NCBI RefSeq assembly: GCF_000007925.1
Contig: NC_005042.1
Coordinates: 1,674,001 to 1,738,000 of the forward strand
Length of the DNA: 64,000 bases
Reading direction: 5' to 3'
From: Prochlorococcus marinus subsp. marinus str. CCMP1375
Lineage (GTDB): Bacteria; Cyanobacteriota; Cyanobacteriia; PCC-6307; Cyanobiaceae
Positions within the stretch are counted from its first letter, which is position 1. Each line of letters opens with the position of its first letter. The notes beneath the pieces are model-generated. The model searched no databases and was not told the origin of the DNA. It worked only from the letters and a program-made list of their open reading frames with translations. Positions 27,033 through 40,490 of the stretch are shown here, piece by piece. The position numbers were made by a program, and so were the translations under genes.

Positions 27033-29834
27033 TCATTTCAAACCTAATAATCGTTGACGAACTAGTTCAGCTTGAGCTTCTGCATCAGAAAGCTTCAACC
27101 TACATTCCTCAATAACTTTCTCGGGAGCCTTTTGAACAAAACTAGGATTATCTAGACGTTTGGAGAGAATACTCAGTTCATTTTCAGCCTTAGACAAATC
27201 TTTCTGAAGCCTGTTCCTCAAAGCCTGCAAATCCACTAAACCTTCGATAGGCAAAAGAACTTCTAACTCCCCAGAAACACCTGCTAAAGATCTTCCGCTG
27301 GATTCTTCGAATATTTCTCTGGGATGAAGAATCTCAACTTTATTTGCTCGAGTCAGCGCTTGGATATCTTGAGTCGCCTTCTTTAACAGATTTAAGAGAT
27401 TTTGATTCTTAGTAACAAAGCGAACAGGTGCTCTTTGAGATGGCTTTAAACCTGCCTCTGCTCTTAAATTACGAACCAAACGAATCGCTCCAAACAATTC
27501 AGAAAAAGATAGTTCCAAGTCTTCATCTATTAGGTCTTTATCTAAAGCTGGCCAAGACTGAAGTGCAAGTAACTTTTTATTGGAAAAACCTGTAACTCCA
27601 TGCCAAAGTTCTTCAGTAAGGTGAGGCATCAAAGGATGCATCATTACTAAGAGTTCTCTTAAAACTTTAAACATAACTATTTGCGATTTCTTACGATTAC
27701 TCAAATCAGCTTCACTAGGAGATTCACCAAGATTCAAACGTCTCTTAATTAATTCCAAATACCAATCACAAAAATCATTCCAAGCAAATTCATATAACCC
27801 TTTAGCTGCCTCACCAAGCGCATATTTTTTATAACGTTTAGCTGTTTCGTTATTTACCTTTGAAAGCTTCGATAAAATCCATTGATCTGATAATTCCAAA
27901 CGATTGTGCTCTAATTCATCAAATGTCTCCTTAAAAGTTGTATCCCCAAGATTAATTAAAGCAAATCTAGTTGCATTCCATAATTTATTTGCAAAGTTTC
28001 TAGCAGCCTCAACTGTTGCAGAGGTATCTTTTGCCCGATCATAATCAATACGAATGTCTTGACCTGCTCCTGCTACCTCTTTCACTAAAGCAAAACGAAG
28101 GGCATCAGTTCCATATCGATCTATAAGTAAAAGTGGATCAATACCATTTCCTGCACTTTTACTCATTTTGCGATTTTGTTCATCTCTGACTAAGCCATGA
28201 ATATACACATCAGCAAAAGGCATCTTTCCTGTAAAAGCACCTGCCATCATTGTCATTCTCGCAACCCAGAAAAATATTATGTCAAAGCCAGTCACCAAAG
28301 TATTAGTGGGATACCAGCGTGATAAGTCAGCATTCGTTTTATCTGGCCAACCCAAAGTAGAAAAAGGCCACAAACCACTTGAAAACCAAGTATCGAGAAC
28401 ATCCTCATCTTGTCTAAGTACAGCATCAGTTCCATATTTTTTCTGTGCCTCCAAAAGCGCATCTTTTTCTGAAAGAGCAACTATATATGGAGTGTCATCT
28501 GTAAGTTCATTATTCGTTTCACTTACAACAAACCAAGCTGGAATACGATGTCCCCACCACAATTGTCTGCTAATGCACCAATCGCGAATACCTGTTAACC
28601 AATCCCTATAAACTTTTGCCCAACGATCGGGATAAAAGCGAGGTTCATCTTTGCCAAGATGCGAACGACAGCGCTCTGCCATAGGTTCCATGCGGACAAA
28701 CCACTGAGTTGAAAGCAAAGGTTCTATAGGAACCTTACCTCTATCAGAAAAAGGAACGCTATGCCGATATGGTTCTACCTTGGTCAATAATCCCTTTTGC
28801 TCTAATGCTTTAACAACTGCTTTACGAGCTTCAAAACGATCAAGGCCTTCGAAAGGACCTGCCTCAGCATTCATAGTGCCATCTTTATTCATCACTGTGA
28901 TCTGCCGCAAATTATGTCGCTGACCAATTGCAAAATCATTCGGATCGTGCGCAGGCGTAACTTTGACACATCCTGTACCGAAATCCATATCAACATGATC
29001 ATCAGCTATAACAGGAATTTCACGACCCAGAAATGGCAAAGTAAGTGTTTGACCAACAATGTTTGAATATCTACTGTCTGAGGGATTTACAGCAACAGCA
29101 ACATCACCCAACATAGTTTCAGGCCTAGTAGTGGCCACCTCAAGAAATCTGATTCCATTTGAATCATTAATCTTGGAGAGTGGATATTGGAAATGCCAAA
29201 GATACCCATCAACTTCTTTAGTCTCTACTTCTAAATCACTAACTGCCGAAGAAGAAGCAGGACACCAATTCACAAGATATTCTCCTCTATAAATCAATCC
29301 TTGTTGGTGTAAACGTACAAATGCCTCTGAGACAGCCTTGCTTAATCTTGTATCCATTGTGAACCTTTCTCTCTTCCAATCAACTGAATAACCCAAACGT
29401 CGTAATTGCTCAACAATTCGACCACCACTTTCTGATTTCCATGCCCATGCTCGCTCTAAAAAAGCTGATCTTCCTAATTCATCTCTAGTAAGACCCTCTT
29501 TTTTTAACTGTTTTTCTAAAATTGTTTGAACAGCAATCGATGCATGATCTGTCCCTGGTAAACAAAGTACATTTTTGCCTTGCAAACGTTGAAATCTAAC
29601 AATTGTATCTATTAATGCTGTATTAAAAGCATGGCCCATATGCAGGCTGCCAGTGACATTTGGAGGAGGAATAACCACTGAAAACGGCTCACCTTCATCA
29701 TTAGGGTCTGGATGAAAGGCACCCTCTTCCTCCCATATTTTTTGCCAACGACACTCTGTTCCTAAAGGGTCATATCTCTTAGACAATGCATCTACTGCAT
29801 GATCTAAATTTTCTGAATCAGGCTGGTCAACCAC
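27033..29834 (-). CDS. valS: Valyl-tRNA synthetase
   Basis: ValRS charges tRNA-Val; a tRNA-Val(UAC) gene lies about 1 kb upstream at 30853. The class I signatures are HMGH in [13 protein letters not shown] (residues about 60-70) and KMSKS in [17 protein letters not shown] (near 555-560). The CP1 editing domain ([30 protein letters not shown]) is intact, and a C-terminal coiled-coil arm ends the protein ([22 protein letters not shown]). Length (933) is normal for cyanobacteria. Confidence 0.98.
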   Translation of the reverse strand: MVDQPDSENLDHAVDALSKRYDPLGTECRWQKIWEEEGAFHPDPNDEGEPFSVVIPPPNVTGSLHMGHAFNTALIDTIVRFQRLQGKNVLCLPGTDHASIAVQTILEKQLKKEGLTRDELGRSAFLERAWAWKSESGGRIVEQLRRLGYSVDWKRERFTMDTRLSKAVSEAFVRLHQQGLIYRGEYLVNWCPASSSAVSDLEVETKEVDGYLWHFQYPLSKINDSNGIRFLEVATTRPETMLGDVAVAVNPSDSRYSNIVGQTLTLPFLGREIPVIADDHVDMDFGTGCVKVTPAHDPNDFAIGQRHNLRQITVMNKDGTMNAEAGPFEGLDRFEARKAVVKALEQKGLLTKVEPYRHSVPFSDRGKVPIEPLLSTQWFVRMEPMAERCRSHLGKDEPRFYPDRWAKVYRDWLTGIRDWCISRQLWWGHRIPAWFVVSETNNELTDDTPYIVALSEKDALLEAQKKYGTDAVLRQDEDVLDTWFSSGLWPFSTLGWPDKTNADLSRWYPTNTLVTGFDIIFFWVARMTMMAGAFTGKMPFADVYIHGLVRDEQNRKMSKSAGNGIDPLLLIDRYGTDALRFALVKEVAGAGQDIRIDYDRAKDTSATVEAARNFANKLWNATRFALINLGDTTFKETFDELEHNRLELSDQWILSKLSKVNNETAKRYKKYALGEAAKGLYEFAWNDFCDWYLELIKRRLNLGESPSEADLSNRKKSQIVMFKVLRELLVMMHPLMPHLTEELWHGVTGFSNKKLLALQSWPALDKDLIDEDLELSFSELFGAIRLVRNLRAEAGLKPSQRAPVRFVTKNQNLLNLLKKATQDIQALTRANKVEILHPREIFEESSGRSLAGVSGELEVLLPIEGLVDLQALRNRLQKDLSKAENELSILSKRLDNPSFVQKAPEKVIEECRLKLSDAEAQAELVRQRLLGLK

Positions 29835-29898
29835 AAGAACAAAGAAGAATTCAAATCTTATAAGAAAACACTAATGAAGTTAAATGTTTTTGTAAAAA

Positions 29899-30357
29899 TC
29901 AACAGCCACTTTCTGAAGAATTCCACGGAATAGCAATTAATTGATCATGTTCCTCCCATTGACTGCTATCTGTAATAACTCGTGCAGTTAATCCCACAAT
30001 ATTCAAAGCTTCCTTACAGCGATCATATGTTAATGAAATCTCACTGGCTACTGGCATAACAAATACCTTGGCTTCAGATGGATCTGCTATTAAATATAAT
30101 GACAAATCTTCTAAAGTTCTTTCAAAAAATATCTTCCTCATTCTTATGGTTAAAGTCGATCCCAAAGCATCAGCAAAACTTTGAAGACTCTCTTTTTCTC
30201 CAGATAAGCCACAATTTAAAGATAACCAAATTAAAAGTTTTACCCAACTATCTACAGTCCAAATTGGTTCAAAACTATTTCGTTGATTTCTTACCAATTC
30301 AAATACAGCAAAATTGAACATTTTTGCCTGAATGCTTGATTGATTTGTTTTTTTCAT
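29899..30357 (-). CDS. Conserved-type unknown cytosolic protein, 152 residues
   Basis: No named family is recognised. The sequence is soluble, Trp-rich near residues 33-48 (WTVDSWVKLLIWLSLN) and ends in QLIAIPWNSSESGC. Blocks FNFAVFELVRNQRNSF and TIRMRKIFFERTLEDLSLYLIADPSEAKVFVMP look well structured and are of the kind retained across picocyanobacteria. It reads towards valS, 64 bases upstream of that start, and is divergent from the DUF3181 gene. Confidence 0.7.
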   Translation of the reverse strand: MKKTNQSSIQAKMFNFAVFELVRNQRNSFEPIWTVDSWVKLLIWLSLNCGLSGEKESLQSFADALGSTLTIRMRKIFFERTLEDLSLYLIADPSEAKVFVMPVASEISLTYDRCKEALNIVGLTARVITDSSQWEEHDQLIAIPWNSSESGC

Positions 30358-30421
30358 AACAACAGTTTCTTTTTCTAATAAAATTAGATTTGACTGCCTT
30401 TAAACAGCATTAATACTAATC

Positions 30422-30673
30422 ATGGATCTAAATGACCCCGAACTAGAGTTTTCCGACTTAATTTACGCCTATCAAAGTTGGGTGATGGCCGTAATTAATG
30501 ATGAAAAGTTAGATAACGGTGAAAAACTCCTTACAGAAGAGATAGCAGATGATGCTATCAATGCAATGAGATTTCTATCTGGTGACGTTACCAATGCTAT
30601 AGAAACAAGCTTAGCTAGGGTCTACGATGTTGATTCTGAAGAATTAGCTTCCTTACTATTCCCTGAAGAGTAA
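30422..30673 (+). CDS. DUF3181 family protein
   Basis: An 83-residue acidic, all-helical protein (DLIYAYQSWVMAVINDEKLDNGEKLLTEEIADDAINAMRFL ...). Its size, acidity and the pattern of two helical hairpins match the cyanobacterial DUF3181 family as I remember it. No function is known. It sits alone between divergent 29899-30357 and the tRNA gene on the opposite strand. Confidence 0.75.
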   Translation: MDLNDPELEFSDLIYAYQSWVMAVINDEKLDNGEKLLTEEIADDAINAMRFLSGDVTNAIETSLARVYDVDSEELASLLFPEE

Positions 30674-30852
30674 GAAATAAGAATAGTTAATCTATTAACT
30701 AGCTAAAAATTTGTATAGCTACTTAATTAAAATTAAGTTTAAATTCTGCAAGACATCAAAAGCGTTCTCACCTTCTTGCATAAGGATAAGAACCACTGCC
30801 TTATGATCTCTGTACAATTTCAAAACCTTTAAAGATAATCTAAGATTCTCAA

Positions 30853-30924
<72 letters not shown>

Positions 30925-31225
30925 GTTAGTTAATTCTGCCTCATCAAGGCAACCCCAGTAGAAAATTAATGGAAAAAGAGAACACATCTATAAAATAAAA
31001 TTTTTAAATTCCCATCTTCCAAGCGATGCTGGAAATGAGTTAAACAAGGAAATGAGACTTGCATCATCTTTGAAAATTAAAAAAACTAGTTTTTGGGCCT
31101 TCTAAGAAAGAGTTCAAAACTCAACTTTTTAATGACATTAAACAAGAATATTTGTTGATCTAAGACAAGTTCAGGCTAAAAAGAAGAAATAATTCCCCTA
31201 AGGAATTTGAAAGCCATAACAGAAA
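30925..31225. other. Gap of about 300 bases upstream of mazG, no gene seen
   Basis: No reading frame longer than about ten codons with a plausible start is visible on either strand. A 14-base perfect palindrome, AAAAACTAGTTTTT, lies at 31081-31094. The stretch could hold the promoter of the leftward tRNA, that of mazG, or a small RNA, but nothing in the sequence decides this. Confidence 0.5.
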
Positions 31226-32077
31226 GTGTCTTCAGCAATCAAATCAATGTTAAACCTCCGCAAGTCCAATCCAAAAAGTGCCATAGAAGAGCTTATAAGA
31301 GTTGTCTCTAAACTACGCAACCCTATTAATGGATGTCCCTGGGATCTCAAACAAAACCACACATCATTAATTCCTTACGCTATTGAAGAAGCTTACGAAG
31401 TTTGCGATGCAATTCGTTATGGAAATGATTCAGATTTAATTGAAGAACTAGGTGACTTATTACTTCAAGTTGTTCTTCATGCACAGATTGCTAATGAAGA
31501 AAAAAGATTTTGCTTTGATGATATAGCTCAAACAGCTGCTGAAAAAATGATTAGGCGACATCCTCACGTTTTTCATAAGAAAAGAGAAATGAAGGAAGAA
31601 GAAATTCAACACACATGGGAAGAAATAAAGCAATTAGAAAAACCGATGCCAGATACAAATATTCCATTTAGTCAAGGCTTAATAAGAAAAGTACGGTCAC
31701 AATCTGCTCTTACGAGTGCAATCTATATATCAAAAAAAACATCTGAGAAAGGACTTGAAAGGCATTCATTGGAAGAAGCCTGGAAATCAGTTGAAGAAGA
31801 TATAAAATCATGTAAAAATGACTTGTCAGGAATAAATAATAGTGAAGGTAATATAGGTAGATTACTTCTAAATATAATCAATATTGGCATAATTAAAAAA
31901 TTAAATCCAGAAGAAGGTTTATTAAAAGCAAATAAGGAATTTCTTTGTAATCTTAGCTATATAGAAGCTAAACTTAATAATACAGTAGCTAGCAAATTAC
32001 AAATAAAAAATTTGTGGAAAGAAGCTAAGATGAATAATATGAAAGATACAGCATCAGTTAACTATTTACAAACTTAA
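31226..32077 (+). CDS. mazG: Nucleoside triphosphate pyrophosphohydrolase MazG
   Basis: MazG hydrolyses (d)NTPs to monophosphates, cleansing nucleotide pools. The conserved block [29 protein letters not shown] opens the first MazG domain, followed by the metal-binding EExxE/ExxD pattern [19 protein letters not shown] and RRHPHVF. The second, less conserved domain covers residues about 150-260. Start is GTG at 31226; an ATG at 31247 is the alternative and would remove seven residues. speE follows 28 bases later. Confidence 0.95.
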   Translation: MSSAIKSMLNLRKSNPKSAIEELIRVVSKLRNPINGCPWDLKQNHTSLIPYAIEEAYEVCDAIRYGNDSDLIEELGDLLLQVVLHAQIANEEKRFCFDDIAQTAAEKMIRRHPHVFHKKREMKEEEIQHTWEEIKQLEKPMPDTNIPFSQGLIRKVRSQSALTSAIYISKKTSEKGLERHSLEEAWKSVEEDIKSCKNDLSGINNSEGNIGRLLLNIINIGIIKKLNPEEGLLKANKEFLCNLSYIEAKLNNTVASKLQIKNLWKEAKMNNMKDTASVNYLQT

Positions 32078-32105
32078 TCACAAAGTAAATTTAAATAATA
32101 AAAAC

Positions 32106-32969
32106 ATGTTTGAAAATGAAAATCCGAATGGTTCTTGGCTTGATGAATATCAAAATGATGTGCGCTATGGCCTCAAAGGTAAAAAGATAATTGAAGAGAT
32201 AAGTAATTTCCAAAAGATAACAATATTTGAAAGCAATCGTTATGGGAAAGCTCTTCTACTTGATAATTGTTGGATGACTGCAGAGTATCAAGAAAAACAA
32301 TATCATGAATGTATTGTTCATCCTGCTTTATGTGGTTCAAAAGAAATAAATAAAGTCTTAATTATAGGAGGAGGTGATGGAGGCTCTGCAAGAGAATGTC
32401 TTAAGTATCAAGAATTAAAAAACCTAGATCTAATTGAAATTGATAAACGAGTGGTTGAGTTGAGTCAACAATACTTATCAGTTATTGGAGGTAATTGTTG
32501 GAAAGACCAACGACTTAATCTAAAATTAACAAATGGTATTAACTGGGTAAAAGATGCAAAAGATAACTCATACGATGTCATTATTATAGATGGATCTGAT
32601 CCCAAAGGTCCTGCAAAAGGGTTGTTCAATAAAGACTTTTTTAAGGATTGTCATCGCATACTTAAACCAGATGGCGTATTAGGAGCACAAACAGAATCTC
32701 CAGAATCCTTTGAAGATATTCATATCAATACTGTAAAGATGATAAAAGAAGTTTTTAAATATGCAGACCCATTATATGGTTATGTTCCAATATATCCAAG
32801 TGGTATATGGAGTTGGACATTTGCTTCAATTAAAAAGCCGCGCCATCTCTACCCTATTATTTCTAGAGCCAATACAATATCTAAAACATGTCAAGTATGG
32901 AGTCCAAGATGGCAACGAGGGGGCTTTGATGCTATACCAGCAAACATTGAAAGAAAGTTGCAACAATGA
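32106..32969 (+). CDS. speE: Spermidine synthase (putrescine aminopropyltransferase)
   Basis: SpeE transfers an aminopropyl group from decarboxylated AdoMet to putrescine. The 287-residue protein has the N-terminal beta-domain and a Rossmann domain with [26 protein letters not shown] and the catalytic-loop [28 protein letters not shown] is typical of the family. Its stop overlaps the speB start as ATGA, so the two are translationally coupled and probably catalyse successive polyamine steps. Confidence 0.95.
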   Translation: MFENENPNGSWLDEYQNDVRYGLKGKKIIEEISNFQKITIFESNRYGKALLLDNCWMTAEYQEKQYHECIVHPALCGSKEINKVLIIGGGDGGSARECLKYQELKNLDLIEIDKRVVELSQQYLSVIGGNCWKDQRLNLKLTNGINWVKDAKDNSYDVIIIDGSDPKGPAKGLFNKDFFKDCHRILKPDGVLGAQTESPESFEDIHINTVKMIKEVFKYADPLYGYVPIYPSGIWSWTFASIKKPRHLYPIISRANTISKTCQVWSPRWQRGGFDAIPANIERKLQQ

Positions 32970-33877
32970 ATAAAAGTAACCAAAACAAAGATCCAATCTT
33001 TAATTGTGATGATGCTATTTATATGTGTGCAAAGCGAGAAGTAGATAATTGCAACCTAGGCATCTATGGTGTTAATTATGATGGAACGACGTCTTTTAGG
33101 CCAGGAGCTAGATTTGGCCCTTCTTCAATTAGACAGGTTAGTAATGGAATAGAATCTTTTTGTCCACAATTAAACCTTGATCTTGAAGATATTAATTTTA
33201 CAGATTTTGGTAACTTAGAAATAAATTTTGGAGCTCCAGAACCAGTTATTAAGAAAGTAAAAACTGCTTCGAATTTCATTTATTCTTTAGGAATGAAACC
33301 ATTGCTCATTGGTGGTGAGCATTCAATTACCATTGGATCAATTCAATCAACTATAGAATATTTCCCGAACTTAATACTTATACAATTAGATGCACATGCA
33401 GATCTCAGAGAAGAATGGCTAGGATCCAAATTTAACCATGCATGTGTTATGCGAAGATGTCTTGAAATGATAAGTAGTGAAAGAGTCTTTCAAGTTGGAA
33501 TAAGAAGCGGTACAAAAAAAGAAATGCATGAGTTAAGAAAGACAAAAAGATTGGTAAATTTCATTTCAGGACAACCTGCAAAAGAACTATATAACGCATT
33601 AAATCCACATAAAGGTAAACCTATTTACTTAACTGTTGATGTAGATTGGTTTGATCCTAGTGTTATATCAGGGACAGGAACTCCTGAACCAGGAGGTTTC
33701 ACTTGGCAAGACTTTTCTGCAATAATTAATGTTCTTCAAAACCATAAAATAATTGGTGCAGATATTGTGGAATTAGCGCCACAGTTAGATCCATCTGGAG
33801 TAAGTAGTATAGTAGGTGCAAAAATAACTAGAAGTTTAATAATGTTGCTCAGCATTTCTCAATCAACAATTAGATAA
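32966..33877 (+). CDS. speB: Agmatinase/ureohydrolase family protein
   Basis: This 303-residue ureohydrolase has the full set of dimetal motifs: GGEHS (about residue 112), DAHAD (about 141) and DVDWFDPS (about 225). [15 protein letters not shown] and the coupling to speE favour agmatinase (agmatine to putrescine plus urea), which would supply the SpeE substrate. Some cyanobacterial members of this family have been shown to hydrolyse guanidine, so substrate identity rests on context. Ni or Mn dependence cannot be read from the sequence. Confidence 0.88.
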   Translation: MNKSNQNKDPIFNCDDAIYMCAKREVDNCNLGIYGVNYDGTTSFRPGARFGPSSIRQVSNGIESFCPQLNLDLEDINFTDFGNLEINFGAPEPVIKKVKTASNFIYSLGMKPLLIGGEHSITIGSIQSTIEYFPNLILIQLDAHADLREEWLGSKFNHACVMRRCLEMISSERVFQVGIRSGTKKEMHELRKTKRLVNFISGQPAKELYNALNPHKGKPIYLTVDVDWFDPSVISGTGTPEPGGFTWQDFSAIINVLQNHKIIGADIVELAPQLDPSGVSSIVGAKITRSLIMLLSISQSTIR

Positions 33878-33912
33878 TGTGACTGCAATGATCGGCAGCA
33901 AGCTTTGAAAAG

Positions 33913-34143
33913 TTAGATTTCACTAATTGCCAATTCTCGTCCGAAATCTAATTGTTTTTCTACCATTTCGATATTTTCAAGTACTGGTAAAGATGCTTCT
34001 TCTTGACTCCAATGATGGCAATAAGCATATGAAGCAATATCAGAATGGATTTTTATCTTTCGAAGCAAACACCAACCATTTGCAGATGACTGAAAAGCCT
34101 TACTGTATTTACAAGTTTTGCAACATTCTTTAAATGACATCAA
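33913..34143 (-). CDS. Small Cys-rich protein, 76 residues, unknown
   Basis: The N-terminal half carries cysteines in a regular pattern (KECCKTCKYSKAF ... GWCLLRKI ... AYCHHW), enough to bind one zinc or an iron-sulfur centre. The C-terminal 25 residues are acidic and without Cys. The second Met (34140) may be the true start. It lies on the minus strand between speB and gcvT, convergent with speB. No family is recognised, but the ordered Cys/His/Trp placement argues for a real protein. Confidence 0.65.
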   Translation of the reverse strand: MMSFKECCKTCKYSKAFQSSANGWCLLRKIKIHSDIASYAYCHHWSQEEASLPVLENIEMVEKQLDFGRELAISEI

Positions 34144-34284
34144 ACATCAAATATGTTCCAAGACTTATACATTAGTGAAAGTTTTCAAATCAGGCCACAA
34201 ACTTCTAAATATGAATTGTGCAAGATTGTATTGGGAATTGGCTCGAATGATGCGACCACTAAGAACCTTTTATAGAGAAGTCAA

Positions 34285-35406
34285 ATGAAATCAAAAAACA
34301 CTCCTCTTTATGAAACTTGCCTAAATGAGGGCGCTCGAATGGTGGAGTTCGCTGGCTGGAACATGCCAATACAATTCTCAGGACTAATTAATGAACACAA
34401 TGCAGTAAGAAAAAATTCCGGAATATTTGATATTTCTCATATGGGAGTTTTTTCTATTCAAGGAAAAAACCCTAAAGATGCTTTGCAAACATTAGTTCCT
34501 TCCGATCTACACCGAATTGGACCAGGAGAAGCATGCTATACAGTCTTGCTTAATAATGATGGCGGAATTATTGATGACCTAATCGTTTATGACCTAGGCA
34601 CTAATGATCCAAATAATGAAGAATGCATTTTAATAGTTATAAATGCAGGTTGTACGCAAGCTGATATTGATTGGATCAAGGAACATCTTTCGGATAAGAA
34701 TCTTAAGGTTTGCAATGCAAAGGGTGATGGAGTACTGCTTGCATTACAAGGACCTGACTCCACAAATCAACTACGTAATGTCTTAGGTGAATCTTTAACG
34801 AATATTCCCAAATTTGGGCATCGAGAAATACAAGTACAACTAAAAACTCATCCAGTAAGTTTCTCAATATTTATCGCACGAACAGGTTATACAGGTGAAG
34901 ACGGTTATGAAATCCTTCTCAACACAAATGCAGGAAAATCACTCTGGCGCGAATTAATAGAAAACGGAGTCACCCCTTGTGGTCTTGGTGCTAGAGACAC
35001 ATTAAGACTTGAAGCAGGAATGCCTCTTTATGGCAATGATATAAACAATACAACCACTCCTTTTGAAGCAGGTTTAGGATGGTTAGTTCACTTAGAAACC
35101 CCAGACGAATTTATTGGAAAAGCTGCACTTGTAAAACAAACTAACGAAGGTATAAACAAGAAATTAGTCGCTCTAAAGATTGAAGGGAGAGCAATAGCTC
35201 GAAAAGGTTATCAAATAATGTTTAAGAATAAATTTGTTGGAGAAATTACCAGTGGAAGCTGGTCCCCGACTTTGAATGAAGGGATTGCACTCGCATATTT
35301 ACCAATCGATTTAACAAAAATAGGAACAGCAGTAAGTGTACAAATACGCGATAAGCTACATACAGCGATCGTGGCCAAAAAGCCCTTTTATCGCAGAGTT
35401 TCCTGA
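34285..35406 (+). CDS. gcvT: Aminomethyltransferase, glycine cleavage T protein
   Basis: GcvT takes the aminomethyl group from lipoyl-GcvH, releases ammonia and makes methylenetetrahydrofolate. The 373 residues begin with the classical TPLYETCLNEGARMVEFAGWNMPIQ, followed by FDISHMG, FIARTGYTGEDGYEI and LGARDTLRLEAGMPLYGND, all family signatures including the folate-binding Asp region. It is about 20 kb from gcvP and gcvH, on the other strand. No glycine riboswitch sequence is visible in the 140 bases upstream. Confidence 0.97.
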   Translation: MKSKNTPLYETCLNEGARMVEFAGWNMPIQFSGLINEHNAVRKNSGIFDISHMGVFSIQGKNPKDALQTLVPSDLHRIGPGEACYTVLLNNDGGIIDDLIVYDLGTNDPNNEECILIVINAGCTQADIDWIKEHLSDKNLKVCNAKGDGVLLALQGPDSTNQLRNVLGESLTNIPKFGHREIQVQLKTHPVSFSIFIARTGYTGEDGYEILLNTNAGKSLWRELIENGVTPCGLGARDTLRLEAGMPLYGNDINNTTTPFEAGLGWLVHLETPDEFIGKAALVKQTNEGINKKLVALKIEGRAIARKGYQIMFKNKFVGEITSGSWSPTLNEGIALAYLPIDLTKIGTAVSVQIRDKLHTAIVAKKPFYRRVS

Positions 35407-35478
35407 CATAAATGTGCTTTTCTCAAGCCTACATACATTCGTTATGGGAAACTCATTCTCTCTATCTAGATTTTTCTC

Positions 35479-37296
35479 ATGCGCAGTAACTACTGTGGAG
35501 AACTGCGCAAAAAGCACATTAACTCCAATGTCCAATTATGTGGCTGGGTAGATCGACGAAGAGATCACGGTGGTGTGATTTTTATCGATCTAAGAGACCG
35601 CACTGGAACAATTCAAATCACAATTGACCCTGATCAAGGATCAGAACTATTTACTGTTGCAGAAAATCTTAGAAATGAGACTGTTGTGCAAATTTCAGGA
35701 ACAATTAGGGCTAGGCCTTCAGAATCATGTAATCAAAAATTAAAAACTGGCGAAATAGAAGTATTAGCAAACCATCTAGAAGTCTTAAATCAAATACAAG
35801 GGAACTTACCCTTTTCTATTTCTGTTCACGATGATGAACCAATCAAAGAAGAATTAAGACTTCGTCATCGTTATTTAGATCTAAGAAAAGATCGCATGAC
35901 AAAAAACCTTCGATTGCGTCATGAAGTTTTGAAAACAGCCAGAAATTTTCTTGAGCAAGAAAATTTTCTGGAAGTAGAGACTCCAATCCTAACTAGATCT
36001 ACCCCTGAAGGAGCGAGAGATTATTTAGTCCCTTCAAGAGTATGTGAAGGGGACTGGTTCGCTTTGCCTCAATCCCCACAACTCTTCAAGCAATTATTAA
36101 TGGTCGGAGGAATAGAGCGCTATTACCAAATAGCTAGATGTTTTCGTGATGAAGACCTGCGTTCAGATAGACAACCGGAGTTCACTCAACTGGATATCGA
36201 AATGAGTTTTATGAGCCAAGAAGAAATTTTAGGATTAACCGAAAAATTAATCTCATCAATATGGAAATCCGTCAAAGGCGTAGACCTTGTCCACCCTTTT
36301 CCTCGATTAACTTGGCAAGAATCAATGGATCGATTTGGCACTGATAGGCCAGATACCCGTTATGGGATGGAACTCAAAAATGTCAGTCAAATTCTTAAAG
36401 GAATAGGTTTTAAAGTTTTTTCAGGTGCTATTGATGCAGGTGGTTCGGTCAAATGCATTACTATCACAGGAGGTAACCAGCTAATAAGCAATGTAAGAAT
36501 TAAGCCAGGAGGAGATATTTTTAGCGAAGCGGAAAAAGCAGGTGCCAAAGGACTCGCCTTTATAAGAGTTCGTGGCAATGGTGAGATAGATACTATAGGC
36601 GCAATAAAAGACAATTTAAATATCGCGCAAAAAGAAGAACTCCTCAAACAAACCAATGCAAATGAAGGAGATCTAATTCTTTTTGCAGCTGGCGATACAA
36701 CAACGGTTAATAAAACCCTCGCTCGCTTAAGACAATTTCTTGCCAAAGATTTAGACCTGATTCCATTCAAACTGAACAATGAACAATGGAATTTTCTTTG
36801 GGTAGTTGATTTCCCTATGTTTGAATTTAACTCAGATGAAAACCGCCTGGAAGCTCTTCACCATCCGTTCTGTGCTCCCAATCAAAGCGACCTAGGTCAA
36901 AGACGATTATGGGAAACAAATCTTCCTACAGCCCGTGCCCAGGCTTACGACTTAGTATTAAATGGTCTAGAGCTTGGCGGAGGATCTTTACGCATTCATA
37001 ATCCTGATCTTCAGCTGACAGTTCTAAAAACTATCGGGCTTCCTTTACAAGAAGCAAAAAAAGAATTTGGCTTTCTGCTCGAAGCTCTAGAAATGGGAGC
37101 ACCTCCACATGGAGGCCTGGCATTTGGGTTAGACAGAATAGTCATGCTATTAGCTGGCGAAGAATCCATCAGAGACACAATTGCTTTTCCTAAAACCCAA
37201 CAAGCTAAATGCTTATTAACAGAAGCACCTGCAGAAGTATCAAAGAAACAATTAAAAGAGCTTCATATAACAAGCACCTTCATAAAAAATGAATAG
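35479..37296 (+). CDS. aspS: Aspartyl-tRNA synthetase, bacterial type
   Basis: The 605-residue class II synthetase has the N-terminal anticodon-binding OB domain ([20 protein letters not shown]), motif 1, motif 2 ([24 protein letters not shown]), the bacteria-specific GAD insertion in the middle (residues about 285-410) and motif 3 ([13 protein letters not shown]). The start ATG opens MRSNYCGEL, as in homologues. Whether it is discriminating or also charges tRNA-Asn cannot be decided here. It follows gcvT after 72 bases. Confidence 0.98.
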   Translation: MRSNYCGELRKKHINSNVQLCGWVDRRRDHGGVIFIDLRDRTGTIQITIDPDQGSELFTVAENLRNETVVQISGTIRARPSESCNQKLKTGEIEVLANHLEVLNQIQGNLPFSISVHDDEPIKEELRLRHRYLDLRKDRMTKNLRLRHEVLKTARNFLEQENFLEVETPILTRSTPEGARDYLVPSRVCEGDWFALPQSPQLFKQLLMVGGIERYYQIARCFRDEDLRSDRQPEFTQLDIEMSFMSQEEILGLTEKLISSIWKSVKGVDLVHPFPRLTWQESMDRFGTDRPDTRYGMELKNVSQILKGIGFKVFSGAIDAGGSVKCITITGGNQLISNVRIKPGGDIFSEAEKAGAKGLAFIRVRGNGEIDTIGAIKDNLNIAQKEELLKQTNANEGDLILFAAGDTTTVNKTLARLRQFLAKDLDLIPFKLNNEQWNFLWVVDFPMFEFNSDENRLEALHHPFCAPNQSDLGQRRLWETNLPTARAQAYDLVLNGLELGGGSLRIHNPDLQLTVLKTIGLPLQEAKKEFGFLLEALEMGAPPHGGLAFGLDRIVMLLAGEESIRDTIAFPKTQQAKCLLTEAPAEVSKKQLKELHITSTFIKNE

Positions 37297-37390
37297 ATTC
37301 ATATTGGTTTATAAGTTCTCCACCCATCTTTCCAATATATCCAAAAAATATTGAATTTTCTTGGCCTTGCTAAAGATCGAGTTAACTTAA

Positions 37391-39738
<2,348 letters not shown>

Positions 39739-39764
39739 AAATTCAACAATTTTTACTATAGTTG

Positions 39765-39790
39765 CTTGTTATTAAAAATTAAATAACAAG
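39765..39790 (+). promoter_or_regulatory. Perfect 9-bp hairpin in the queC leader
   Basis: CTTGTTATT (39765-39773) pairs with AATAACAAG (39782-39790) around an 8-base A-rich loop, and the queC ATG is 14 bases further on. It does not resemble the preQ1-I riboswitch consensus. It may be a weak terminator after queE or a leader hairpin. Confidence 0.35.
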
Positions 39791-39804
39791 AAAGTCCAAA
39801 AGTA

Positions 39805-40488
39805 ATGTCTCTAGAAGAAAGGCCAAAAACTATTGCCCTTCTATCAGGAGGTTTAGATTCAGCCACTGCAACAGCAATTGCAATAGAGCAAGGGCACAAT
39901 GTAATAGGACTATCTTTTGATTATGGGCAACGGCATAAACGTGAATTAGAAGCAGCCAAACTATTAGCAAATCACTTAAAGCTAATAGAACATCACATAA
40001 TCGATATCAACCTATCCACTTGGGGCGGATCATCTTTAACTGATCTCAATGAATCAATTCCAAAAACCGGCGTTTTACCAGGAGTCATACCAAACACTTA
40101 TGTGCCGGGAAGAAATACAGTCTTTATTGCTATTGGACTGAGTCTTGCAGAAGCAAGAAATGCAAAACAACTAGTTTTAGGGATAAACGCAATGGATTAT
40201 TCAGGTTATCCAGATTGCAGACCTGATTACTTAGATGAATTCCAAAAACTTGCGAATTTAGCTAGTAAGGCTGGTAGAGAAGGTAATGGTATTAAATTAT
40301 TGGCACCACTAATTCATTGGAATAAAATTCAAATAGTTCAAGAAGCTCTAAGATTAGATATTCCAATTGATCTCACATGGAGTTGCTATAACGGAGACAC
40401 AGAAGAATGTGGTTTATGTGATAGCTGTCGTATACGCAATGAAGCATTACAAAGCGTAAGGTCCTTAAATAATTCTAAGACTCACTGA
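39805..40488 (+). CDS. queC: 7-cyano-7-deazaguanine synthase QueC
   Basis: QueC converts carboxydeazaguanine to preQ0 with ATP and ammonia. The PP-loop [11 protein letters not shown] is at residues 13-22. The zinc-binding cysteines lie in the C-terminal [23 protein letters not shown] region. [17 protein letters not shown] and [18 protein letters not shown] are typical. pabB follows two bases after its stop, so the Que pair and the folate genes probably share a transcript. Confidence 0.97.
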
Positions 40489-40490
40489 AG

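Noticed and set aside
28279-28611. 110-residue frame antisense to valS
   Set aside because: It overlaps the catalytic part of valS entirely and shows no independent coding signs.
34144-34284. Glycine riboswitch ahead of gcvT
   Set aside because: The gap shows neither the conserved core of the glycine aptamer nor tandem aptamer symmetry.
39739-39804. preQ1 riboswitch ahead of queC
   Set aside because: There is a hairpin, but the preQ1-I/II conserved sequences and the A-rich tail pairing are missing.
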